A DNA stretch of 15,554 bases from Burkholderiales bacterium (GTDB taxonomy: Bacteria > Pseudomonadota > Gammaproteobacteria > Burkholderiales > Usitatibacteraceae), in assembly GCA_025350945.1 (NCBI GenBank), contig JANXWW010000100.1:1-15554 (forward strand), in the 5' to 3' direction. How positions within the stretch are numbered: the first letter of the stretch is position 1; every line of letters starts with the position of its first letter. Positions 1 through 6,077 of this stretch are shown here, piece by piece. The position numbers were made by a program, and so were the translations under genes. The notes beneath the pieces are model-generated. The model had not been told where the DNA came from and did not search any database. It saw only the letters and a program-made list of their open reading frames with translations.

Positions 1-213
1 CTGCCGATGGCGCTTTCCAAAGCGATCGGCGCTGAAACCCAACGCCCGCTTGCGGTGGTTGTGATAGGCGGATTGGTGTCCGCCACAATTTTGACTTTGA
101 TTGTGTTGCCCACATTGTATTTTGTGTTTTTCGCGCGAGAAAGTGCTGACAAAGCGGCTGGCAGCATCGATAACACCGATAAATTATCTAAAATCGCAGC
201 CGGTTCAGCATGA
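1..213 (+). CDS. Heavy-metal efflux RND transporter, CusA/CzcA type (3' end only)
   Basis: Only the last 70 residues of the inner-membrane pump subunit lie in the window; the gene starts to the left. The segment contains the family's C-terminal signature (GAETQRPLAVVVIGGL) followed by the last transmembrane helix ending VLPTLYFVF. This matches the end of CusA/CzcA/HME-RND pumps, which expel Cu, Ag, Co, Zn or Cd with a periplasmic adaptor and an outer-membrane channel. The tail after the helix is short and polar. The metal cannot be told from this fragment. The stop codon overlaps the ATG of the next gene (ATGA), so the two are probably co-transcribed and translationally coupled. Confidence 0.88.
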   Translation: MPMALSKAIGAETQRPLAVVVIGGLVSATILTLIVLPTLYFVFFARESADKAAGSIDNTDKLSKIAAGSA

Positions 214-1958
214 TAGGTGGCGAGAAATCTTTACCGGTGCGAACCGTCCCGCGTTTGAGTCTGTCGTCGGGGCCATCAATAAAAATGGATCGATCACATT
301 CAGCGAATTCGACTAGCCTCGCGCTAGTCGTCATCTTGGCAATCGCTTTTATGTTGCCCAGCCTTGTAGCCTATGGCCCGTGGAAGCCGGATGAACCGTA
401 CACGTTCGGCCTGGTCGACAACCTGCTAAAAACGGGCGACTGGATTGTTCCGACCCTGGCTGGGGAACCTTTTATGGAGAAGCCACCGCTGTTTGTTTGG
501 GTGGCAGCGTTGACTGCAAAACTTGCTTCTCCATGGCTTGATCTTGAATACGGCGCGCGTCTTGCAATCGGCTTGTTCATGTTAATTGCTCTTGTTGCTA
601 CGGCCAGCGCTGCGCGACGCTGGTGGGGAAACGGGCTAGGCCGGTATGCCGTTCTCGCGTTGTTGGCCTCAATCGGATTGCAGCAACATGGACGCATGAT
701 GATTCCCGACCTGCCATTGCTCGCAGGTGTTGCTGTCTCCTTCTGTGGATGGGCGTGGATTCAAGAGCGACCGCATAAGGGCGGAATATTGTTTGGTACC
801 GGTTTGGGCATGACATTCATGGCAAAAGGGTTACTGGGCCCGGGTGCGCTTGCTCTCTCTGCGCTGATGTTGCCGCTACTGTTTCGCGCATGGCGTACTA
901 GGGCGTACACGCTAGCCATGTTGTGCGCATTCGCCGCAAGCCTGCCGTGGCTGTTGATCTGGCCCACTGCTTTGTATTTGCACAGCCCACAACTCTTCAC
1001 TGACTGGTTCTGGACTAACAACGTGGGTCGCTTCCTCGGTTCGTCGGTGAGTAGCCTGGGCGCATCGCATGAAAGCGGACATTTAATCGAGACTATTCCC
1101 TGGTTCACTTTCCCAGCGCTGCCGCTGGCGATTTGGTCACTTTGGAAGATGCGTTTTAATGCGCTCAACCATCCGGGCTTTCAAGTAAGCCTCACCGTCT
1201 TGACTATATTGGTGACAGTATTTGCCGAATCGGCATCCGGACGCGTGGTTTATCTTCTGCCGATGCTTATTCCAACGGCCATCATGAGCGCGCCTGCAAT
1301 AAAACTACTGCCGCCGTCTCTTAGTTTATGGCTGGACTGGATTGCACGTTTTACCTTTGGCGCAGTGGCCGCAATATGCTGGGTGATATGGTTTTGTTAT
1401 TTTGTGGCGAACAAGCCACTATTGCCATCATTTGTGATGAAGTATCTGCCGATCAATTTGCCATTTGCAATCGACCCTTTAGGCCTGGTAATAGCATTGC
1501 TATTGCTCGCAGGCTGGTGCGGCGTACTACGTCAATTACCCCGCATCGCAGCACGCGCAACGGTAAGCTTTGCCAGCGGGATCATCCTCGTATGGGGCAC
1601 TGCCTTCGCGCTTTTACTGCCGTGGATTGATGCAGCAAAAAGCTATCAATCAACTTTTTCCGACATGTCCCAGGTTCTCGGCGGCCACTCCCATTGTCTG
1701 GCGAGTAAGGGCTTGGGAGAGTCGGAGCGGGCCATGCTGGCCTACACCACCGACATCATGCCGCAGAGGCTGGAAATTAGTCGGGGTAAAGACTGCGACG
1801 CATTACTTTGGCAAGGTACGGTAGACAATCCACCGCGCGTGAAGGAAGCGGAGGGGTGGCAGCTTACATGGGAAGGCTCCCGTCCAGGGGAGCATCGCGA
1901 GCGGTTCTGGTTGTTTATGCGGGCGCACGATTCGATTGTTGGCAGAAACGGCGACTAG
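210..1958 (+). CDS. ArnT/PMT-family membrane glycosyltransferase (GT-C fold)
   Basis: A 582-residue polytopic membrane protein resembling ArnT and bacterial dolichyl-phosphate-mannose mannosyltransferases, which transfer a sugar from a polyprenyl-phosphate carrier onto lipid A or another acceptor at the periplasmic face. The first helix (about residues 37-56) is followed by the family's first periplasmic loop with the acidic motif KPDEPY (60-64; D61 and E62 are the likely catalytic and metal-binding residues) and the EKPPL motif (90-94). About ten further hydrophobic segments follow, then a soluble C-terminal part. ArnT itself is about 550 residues. The start is uncertain. The ATG at 210 overlaps the upstream stop but lacks a clear Shine-Dalgarno. 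An in-frame ATG at 285 would remove 25 non-hydrophobic residues and place the first helix about 11 residues from the N-terminus. Donor and acceptor are not known, and no arn operon genes accompany it. Confidence 0.85.
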   Translation: MIGGEKSLPVRTVPRLSLSSGPSIKMDRSHSANSTSLALVVILAIAFMLPSLVAYGPWKPDEPYTFGLVDNLLKTGDWIVPTLAGEPFMEKPPLFVWVAALTAKLASPWLDLEYGARLAIGLFMLIALVATASAARRWWGNGLGRYAVLALLASIGLQQHGRMMIPDLPLLAGVAVSFCGWAWIQERPHKGGILFGTGLGMTFMAKGLLGPGALALSALMLPLLFRAWRTRAYTLAMLCAFAASLPWLLIWPTALYLHSPQLFTDWFWTNNVGRFLGSSVSSLGASHESGHLIETIPWFTFPALPLAIWSLWKMRFNALNHPGFQVSLTVLTILVTVFAESASGRVVYLLPMLIPTAIMSAPAIKLLPPSLSLWLDWIARFTFGAVAAICWVIWFCYFVANKPLLPSFVMKYLPINLPFAIDPLGLVIALLLLAGWCGVLRQLPRIAARATVSFASGIILVWGTAFALLLPWIDAAKSYQSTFSDMSQVLGGHSHCLASKGLGESERAMLAYTTDIMPQRLEISRGKDCDALLWQGTVDNPPRVKEAEGWQLTWEGSRPGEHRERFWLFMRAHDSIVGRNGD

Positions 1959-2076
1959 ACAGCATCAAGGCTTAACAACACCAACACCACGTCATGCACG
2001 GAGTAGTTGGTTCAGCGTTATCGAATTGGCCATTTCTCACACACGGTGCCTATAATTTGCGGCGGATTCACTGCGA

Positions 2077-2748
2077 TCAAAAAAGACTGGCGGCAATATT
2101 GATAGTCAGCGCGAGCAAGGTCGTATTGAATGCAAAAGCAAGTACACAGTGAATCATGCCAATGCGACGCATTGGCTTGGAAGAGAATGAGACGTCCGCC
2201 GTTTGGCCGGATGTACCAATAATGAGCGCCAAATATAAAAAATCGCCATATTCGGGATGATCCTCCTCCGGAAATATTAAGCCGCCTTTTTGTTTATCCT
2301 TGATGGCGACATAATAATCGTGCGCATAGTGCAGCGCGAACATCATGTGCGTAAATAGCCAGGACGAGACAATGGTAAACACGGCCAGAGCCACATGCGC
2401 GTAGCGCAATGTCCCCTTCATATCTTTCACCACGGATAATTCGGCAATGATGGCCGACAAGCTGGCCACGGCTGCAAACACAACAAGAACCAGAATCACC
2501 GTTTGACCATCATCCTGAGCGCACGCGCGACGTTGCATTTTATCCATTGTTGATCGCGCCATCATGATCCCGGCAAGCAAGATATAAAGGCATGCGCCTG
2601 CGTTCCAGCCGATAATGAGCCGGGTAATTTCATGCGAGGCCAGATTGGCGGGTAAAAAAATCACCACAGCAACGCCGACCAAGGCCGACATGAGTAAACG
2701 CGGGCGGGCAAACATGCTGCGCACGACAACCTGATTTCTAAATGCCAT
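2077..2748 (-). CDS. DUF1345 family integral membrane protein
   Basis: A 223-residue membrane protein with about six hydrophobic segments (around 18-33, 44-63, 83-103, 116-137, 168-182 and 197-221). Conserved DUF1345 features are visible: HYAHDYY (140-146), GGLIFPEE (155-162), a DFLYLALIIGTSGQTADV-like stretch (169-186) and MRRIGMIH (193-200). The function of the family is not known. The gene lies 132 nt downstream of the dioxygenase gene on the same strand. A weak hairpin in that gap makes co-transcription uncertain. Its 3' end converges on the glycosyltransferase gene, 118 nt away, and I see no clear terminator there. Confidence 0.85.
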   Translation of the reverse strand: MAFRNQVVVRSMFARPRLLMSALVGVAVVIFLPANLASHEITRLIIGWNAGACLYILLAGIMMARSTMDKMQRRACAQDDGQTVILVLVVFAAVASLSAIIAELSVVKDMKGTLRYAHVALAVFTIVSSWLFTHMMFALHYAHDYYVAIKDKQKGGLIFPEEDHPEYGDFLYLALIIGTSGQTADVSFSSKPMRRIGMIHCVLAFAFNTTLLALTINIAASLF

Positions 2749-2851
2749 TGTATTTAATTCTTAAAAACAGAAATTGGAAAAAACAACCAAATTTTAAATC
2801 AATTGGCGTGCATCGCAACCAATGATTACGTCCGCTCGATTTATAGAAATC

Positions 2852-2870
2852 CTGATTAAGAAACAATCAG
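2852..2870 (-). terminator. Possible weak hairpin after the dioxygenase gene
   Basis: A 6-bp perfect inverted repeat, CTGATT and AATCAG with a 7-nt loop, lies 10 nt beyond the dioxygenase stop codon on the minus strand. It is AT-rich and no long T-run follows, so it would be at best a weak terminator or attenuator before the DUF1345 gene. Confidence 0.25.
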
Positions 2871-2880
2871 CATGCGAAGT

Positions 2881-3534
2881 TTAATTGACCACAATATCAA
2901 ATTCAGCTATCAATTTCACGCCACTTTCCGGCGCGGCGGGCCTTAAGGCCATCATGACGCGTTTTCGCGCGGCTTCGTCGCGAATTGAACGCAACACGAA
3001 ATCGCGATCATTGCCGCTTTCCCCGTCGATAAAAATCTGCGAGGTCAGCTCTCCAAAGCTGCGTGATTTTACTTTGACGTGGATGTGCGGCACGCGGCCG
3101 GGATAGGCGACGGGGCGAATGGTGCGGAATCGATAGCGCCCGTCGTTATCGGTGACCACTTTTCCAAACCCTTGAAACGACGGATCAAGCGGCGCGCGAT
3201 TATTGTCACTCAAGTGATGGTATCGACCAAACGCATTGCACTGCCAAATTTCCACCAATGCGTTTTTCATTGCGCGCCCCTGGTCATCCATCACGCGCCC
3301 GGCAAAATCAAGCAGCACCCCACTCGCCACGCCGCTCTTGCCGACAAAAGTGGTGAGATCATTATCCTGATCCAGCGGCAAATCTTTTGCGGCGGGATAG
3401 AACGGCCCGTCCGTCATCGGTGGCGTTTTGACATAAGCATTCAGCGCTGCCAGAACGTGCTGCGGAATAATTAAATTTGCGCCGCTCAATCCTGCCAGCG
3501 CAAGCATGTGACGACGCGGTAAAAATTGCTTCAT
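2881..3534 (-). CDS. Exported intradiol ring-cleavage dioxygenase-like protein
   Basis: A 217-residue protein of the protocatechuate 3,4-dioxygenase/catechol 1,2-dioxygenase superfamily, non-haem Fe(III) enzymes that open aromatic diols between the two hydroxyls. The four iron ligands can be placed: Tyr105 (GRYHH), Tyr144 (AYPGR), His150 and His152 (PHIHVKV). The core motifs EIWQCNAFGRY and PLDPSFQGFG are typical. The N-terminus (RRHMLALAGLSGANLIIP) has a twin arginine followed by a hydrophobic stretch and an Ala-rich cleavage region, so Tat export is likely. Cytoplasmic PcaH/CatA enzymes lack this. The start is supported by GGAGG at 3539-3543, 4 nt before the ATG. No other aromatic-degradation genes are nearby, so the substrate is unknown. 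Confidence 0.85.
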   Translation of the reverse strand: MKQFLPRRHMLALAGLSGANLIIPQHVLAALNAYVKTPPMTDGPFYPAAKDLPLDQDNDLTTFVGKSGVASGVLLDFAGRVMDDQGRAMKNALVEIWQCNAFGRYHHLSDNNRAPLDPSFQGFGKVVTDNDGRYRFRTIRPVAYPGRVPHIHVKVKSRSFGELTSQIFIDGESGNDRDFVLRSIRDEAARKRVMMALRPAAPESGVKLIAEFDIVVN

Positions 3535-3781
3535 GCGGCCTCCATCAATATCAAATTCAAATCAGGTTTTAGTTGGAGCAGTTTTTTTATCCGTTAGTTC
3601 GCGCAACAGAAATGGAACATACGTGAAATCAATGTGCACGCGTATTGGGCTCAATGATTTTCAGCAATACAAACTCTAGCACCAGAGCGGCCTAACAGCC
3701 AAATATACTCTAAACAGAACGCCAGTAAAGGGGTTTGATTTTTTAGCAAAGTGCGATGCTGGCGAACGAGTGAATATGAGA

Positions 3782-3970
3782 TTACTTTGCGATGATTTGT
3801 CCAATGCGCAACAAATTGCCATCAGAATCGGCAACAGCAAATTCTCGAAGTTCCCACGGCTTGTCTTCCAAAGCATCCATGCGCGGAATTCCTGTGCGCG
3901 ACAACTTACTTGATAAGAAGGAGCGATAAATGCTTTCTACATCCAGCACACGGATGCAGCAGCCCGCACC
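3782..3970 (-). pseudogene. C-terminal remnant of a VOC (glyoxalase/bleomycin-resistance) protein
   Basis: Translation of the minus strand directly after the GFA stop codon, in the same frame, gives 62 sense codons and a stop. They read GAGCCIRVLDVESIYRSF at the start, then ALEDKPWELREFAVADSDGN and LLRIGQIIAK at the end. This is the second beta-alpha-beta-beta-beta half of a BLMA-type VOC protein: the vicinal 'PWELREFAV.DSDGN.LRIGQ' pattern is highly characteristic, and intact members are about 115-130 residues. The N-terminal half, which holds the other part of the metal or ligand site, is absent, and no start codon precedes the first recognisable residue. It is best read as a 5'-truncated pseudogene. 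Readthrough of the GFA TAG stop would formally fuse the two, but nothing shows that this happens. Confidence 0.75.
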
Positions 3971-4360
3971 CTAAAACCAATAATCAGCAACACAGCGACC
4001 ATCTCGCGGCAGGTCGTCAAACGTATCGAGCCCGTCGAAATGGTCAATGGGGATTTGTGCCACGGCGGCAGGCTCCGCAAGCCGCAGGTTCACAGCGATG
4101 CGGATGCGCCCTTCTTCATCTTTGCGCAATCCGCGCCAAAAAGCCATGCAACCACAAGCCGGGCAAAAGTGGAACTCAAGGGCCTTGTCTCGCACATATG
4201 CGCGCGTGGTGCCGGAAACCTTGATGCCTTCATTTTCGTAGTCGTATGCCCAGAGCACGCCATAGCGTCGGCACGCGGTGCAGTTGCACGCGGTGGCACC
4301 GTCCGGCTGGCCATCAAACCGCCAACGCACTGCGCCACACAGACACGATCCTTCAATCAT
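3971..4360 (-). CDS. GFA / CENP-V-type zinc-binding protein
   Basis: A 129-residue protein of the glutathione-dependent formaldehyde-activating enzyme (Gfa)/CENP-V fold. The zinc-binding cysteines are all present: Cys6 and Cys8 (SCLCG), Cys25, Cys27 and Cys30 (CNCTACRR), and Cys66, Cys69 and Cys71 (CPACGC). The C-terminus RDGRCVADYWF looks like a natural family ending, so the protein is complete. True Gfa condenses formaldehyde with glutathione, but most short members like this one are of unknown activity. It begins 29 nt after the DUF4256 gene on the same strand, with a GAAGG about 10 nt before the ATG, so the two are probably one transcript. The VOC remnant follows without a single intervening base. 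Confidence 0.88.
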   Translation of the reverse strand: MIEGSCLCGAVRWRFDGQPDGATACNCTACRRYGVLWAYDYENEGIKVSGTTRAYVRDKALEFHFCPACGCMAFWRGLRKDEEGRIRIAVNLRLAEPAAVAQIPIDHFDGLDTFDDLPRDGRCVADYWF

Positions 4361-4389
4361 TTGCGCCAGGCCTTCGATGATTTCAAAAA

Positions 4390-4935
4390 CTAAACATTTA
4401 CCCGACCACGAAAACCGCGGGCGGCGTAATACGATTCGGCACCATTGTGATAAACGAACACATGGTCATAGCGACGATCACAGAATAGCGCGCCACCCAG
4501 TTTTCTGATTTCGCTCGGCGTTTCTATCCAGCTTGACGTTTTCCTGTCGAACTCACCCAACTCTTGTAGCTGTCGATATTGTTGTTCGGTAAGCATTTTG
4601 ATACCGATTGCGGATGCCAATTCGACAGCGCTACCGCTGGGCTTGTTTTCTTTTCGGGCATCAAGGGCTTTTCGGTCATAGCAAATACTGCGACGATGCG
4701 CAGGGCTTTCAGGAGAGCAATCACAGAAAATAATTTCACCCGTTGTCTCGTCACGCCCAATCACATCCGGCTCTCCACCGCTGCGTTCCATTTCATTGAG
4801 CGCTTGCAGTTTTTTTGGAGCTCGCCGCAAGTTCGTTTGCACCGATTCCCAATCGAGTCTTGCATGCCGCCGCATGTTTTTTGCGAATCGTTCCTTAAGA
4901 GTTTTGATCAAATCGTCATGCGGTAACGCTTTCAT
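4390..4935 (-). CDS. DUF4256 domain-containing protein
   Basis: A 181-residue soluble protein covering the whole DUF4256 family. Recognisable stretches are LNEMERSGGEPDVIG, FCDCSPESPAHRRSICYDR, LGEFDRKTSSWI and the very conserved C-terminus LGGALFCDRRYDHVFVYHNG followed by AESYYAARGFRG. No function is established for the family. The start at 4935 is chosen over an in-frame codon at 4956 because a strong AAGGAGAT sits 7 nt before it on the minus strand. It is the first gene of a probable minus-strand unit with the GFA gene. Confidence 0.9.
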   Translation of the reverse strand: MKALPHDDLIKTLKERFAKNMRRHARLDWESVQTNLRRAPKKLQALNEMERSGGEPDVIGRDETTGEIIFCDCSPESPAHRRSICYDRKALDARKENKPSGSAVELASAIGIKMLTEQQYRQLQELGEFDRKTSSWIETPSEIRKLGGALFCDRRYDHVFVYHNGAESYYAARGFRGRVNV

Positions 4936-4941
4936 TTGCCT

Positions 4942-4949
4942 ATCTCCTT
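4942..4949 (-). promoter_or_regulatory. Ribosome binding site fixing the DUF4256 start
   Basis: Minus-strand AAGGAGAT, 6-7 nt upstream of the ATG at 4935. It lies inside the longer reading frame that begins at 4956 and so argues for the internal start. Confidence 0.7.
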
Positions 4950-5277
4950 TCACCACATCCGCGTAGCACTTCGTACTTCGCGCTGTGGCCTGACGTTCCG
5001 GCCAAATTACGAAAAAATTTTTTATGATTAACGGGCTTCATCATCTAACTTTAGGAATGAAATGCATAGCAGAATAATGTTTCGCATCAGCGGTATGAAG
5101 TCGATATGTATTTTACTCAATGCAAGTTGATATAAGATAACTGCGAAGTAAAAGTGATGCGCGTTTGTGAGTATAACGATTCATAAACCCCGGCATCAGC
5201 GCTACGGTCACCCACTTCAAAAAGGCTATCATGATAATTCCAAGCTCGTCCCGCACACGAAAAGTAATTTGCTCCAC

Positions 5278-5294
5278 ATTGAATGCTGTTCAAT
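5278..5294. promoter_or_regulatory. Perfect 17-bp palindrome, possible operator
   Basis: ATTGAA-TGCTG-TTCAAT is a perfect 6-bp inverted repeat around a 5-nt centre. It ends 27 nt before the start codon of the iron-sulfur subunit gene. Its size and position suit a dimeric regulator. The half-site resembles the TTGAT of Crp/FNR proteins, but the spacing and last base differ. The regulator is unknown. Confidence 0.35.
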
Positions 5295-5310
5295 CATGCT
5301 TATCTGTGGC

Positions 5311-5316
5311 AGGAGG
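5311..5316 (+). promoter_or_regulatory. Strong Shine-Dalgarno fixing the iron-sulfur subunit start
   Basis: AGGAGG lies 5 nt before the ATG at 5322. A longer frame starting at 5283 would include the Shine-Dalgarno itself and is not supported. Confidence 0.8.
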
Positions 5317-5321
5317 CGTGC

Positions 5322-6077
5322 ATGAGCGTTACTAAACCGGCCACCACACCGCGCTGGAAAATGGCGCTGGATGTTGAGCGCTGTATTGGTTGTCACGCCT
5401 GTTCGGTCGCGTGCAAGGTTGAAAATAATGTGCCGCTGGCGCGATTTCGCACCAAGGTTTATTACTGGGATACGGGCAAATTTCCCAAGACGCGACGATC
5501 ATTTTTACCGACGTTGTGCATGCAATGTGAAGATGCACCGTGCTTGAAAGCATGCCCAACCAAAGCGATCTTTAAATCTGAAGATGGCATTATCAAAATC
5601 GATCCCGATAAATGTGATCACGAAGGTGCCTGTGAAAAAGCCTGCCCTTATGGTGCCATTGGTTGCGATGAAAATGATGTGGCGGACAAATGTGATTTTT
5701 GCTCGCATCGACTGGCTTACAACATGGATCCGGCGTGTGTGGAAACCTGCCCGGCGGACGTATTTCATTTTGGTGATGCGAACGATCCGAAATCGCCCTA
5801 TTCACTTTTCATGACGCGCTATGGTGCGGAAACCAAAGTGTTAAAGCCCGAAGAAAATACCAAACCATCCGTTTCGTATCGCGGTCACGAAGTGGCAATG
5901 GAAGCCAAAATTCCCAAGGGTCGTGTGCACGATCCATATAGTTATGAAATTGAAACGTGGACACAATTGCAGCCAGAATTTCCGAAGAAAAAACGGGTGA
6001 TGTGGGCGAAGGTGGATGTGACCAGCAATGTGACAATGGCCGCACCGGGGACCAAAAAGAAAGGCGATGCCGCATGA
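5322..6077 (+). CDS. Iron-sulfur (electron transfer) subunit of a molybdopterin oxidoreductase
   Basis: A 251-residue DmsB/PsrB/PhsB-type protein that passes electrons to or from the catalytic subunit through four iron-sulfur clusters. The Cys groups are: 21, 24, 27, 31 (CIGCHACSVAC); 66, 69, 74, 78 (CMQCEDAPCLKAC); 98, 104, 108 (CDHEGACEKACP); and 124, 127, 139, 143 (CDFC ... PACVETC). In the third group the expected second Cys is Glu101, giving C-x2-E-x2-C-x3-C, with an extra Cys115 just behind it. There is no signal peptide; such subunits are normally carried through the Tat system with the catalytic partner. There is no membrane helix. The gene overlaps the catalytic gene by 4 nt (ATGA), so the two are translationally coupled. 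Confidence 0.9.
   Translation: MSVTKPATTPRWKMALDVERCIGCHACSVACKVENNVPLARFRTKVYYWDTGKFPKTRRSFLPTLCMQCEDAPCLKACPTKAIFKSEDGIIKIDPDKCDHEGACEKACPYGAIGCDENDVADKCDFCSHRLAYNMDPACVETCPADVFHFGDANDPKSPYSLFMTRYGAETKVLKPEENTKPSVSYRGHEVAMEAKIPKGRVHDPYSYEIETWTQLQPEFPKKKRVMWAKVDVTSNVTMAAPGTKKKGDAA

Larger units (their letters stand above)
4936..5321. other. AT-rich divergent intergenic region
   Basis: This is 386 nt between the divergent DUF4256 gene and the iron-sulfur/molybdopterin operon, and should hold promoters for both. Visible structures are a TGGCC/GGCCA inverted repeat near 4988-5006, A/T runs around 5010-5020, a self-complementary TATCATGATA at 5227-5236 and the larger palindrome at 5278-5294. 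I cannot place a sigma-70 promoter with confidence. A half-match to an FNR/Anr box (TTGATATAAGATAA, from about 5128) has too many mismatches in its second half to call. An unsupported open frame of about 54 codons on the minus strand is discussed under rejected items. Confidence 0.5.

Noticed and set aside
2041..2056. TATAAT sequence near 2050 as a plus-strand promoter.
   Set aside because: The only -35-like hexamer (TTGGCC) is 19 nt away, and the promoter would read antisense into the DUF1345 gene with nothing to transcribe.
3676..3876. Minus-strand open frame of 66 codons overlapping the VOC remnant.
   Set aside because: It runs in a different frame from the recognisable VOC sequence and has no protein-family resemblance; it is a shadow.
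4524..4760. Alternative frames inside the DUF4256 gene.
   Set aside because: The DUF4256 frame is complete, has a strong Shine-Dalgarno and matches the family along its whole length.
4960..5006. Partly symmetrical sequence upstream of the DUF4256 gene as a mobile-element end.
   Set aside because: The repeats are short and imperfect, there is no target-site duplication, and no transposase is nearby.
5128..5141. TTGATATAAGATAA as a possible FNR/Anr site for the molybdoenzyme operon.
   Set aside because: The first half matches TTGAT, but the second half has three mismatches to ATCAA, so it is too weak to call.
5131..5296. Open minus-strand frame of about 54 codons (reading GTG-EQITFRVRDELGIIMIAF at its start) in the intergenic region.
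   Set aside because: It has no Shine-Dalgarno and no ATG near its beginning, matches no family I recognise, and an open stretch of this length is expected by chance in an AT-rich gap. A translated search of the segment would settle whether it is a gene remnant.
5957..6073. N-terminal extension of the molybdopterin subunit to the ATG at 5957.
   Set aside because: It would overlap the iron-sulfur gene by 121 nt and bury the Tat signal behind 39 charged residues; the 4-nt ATGA overlap at 6074 fits far better.
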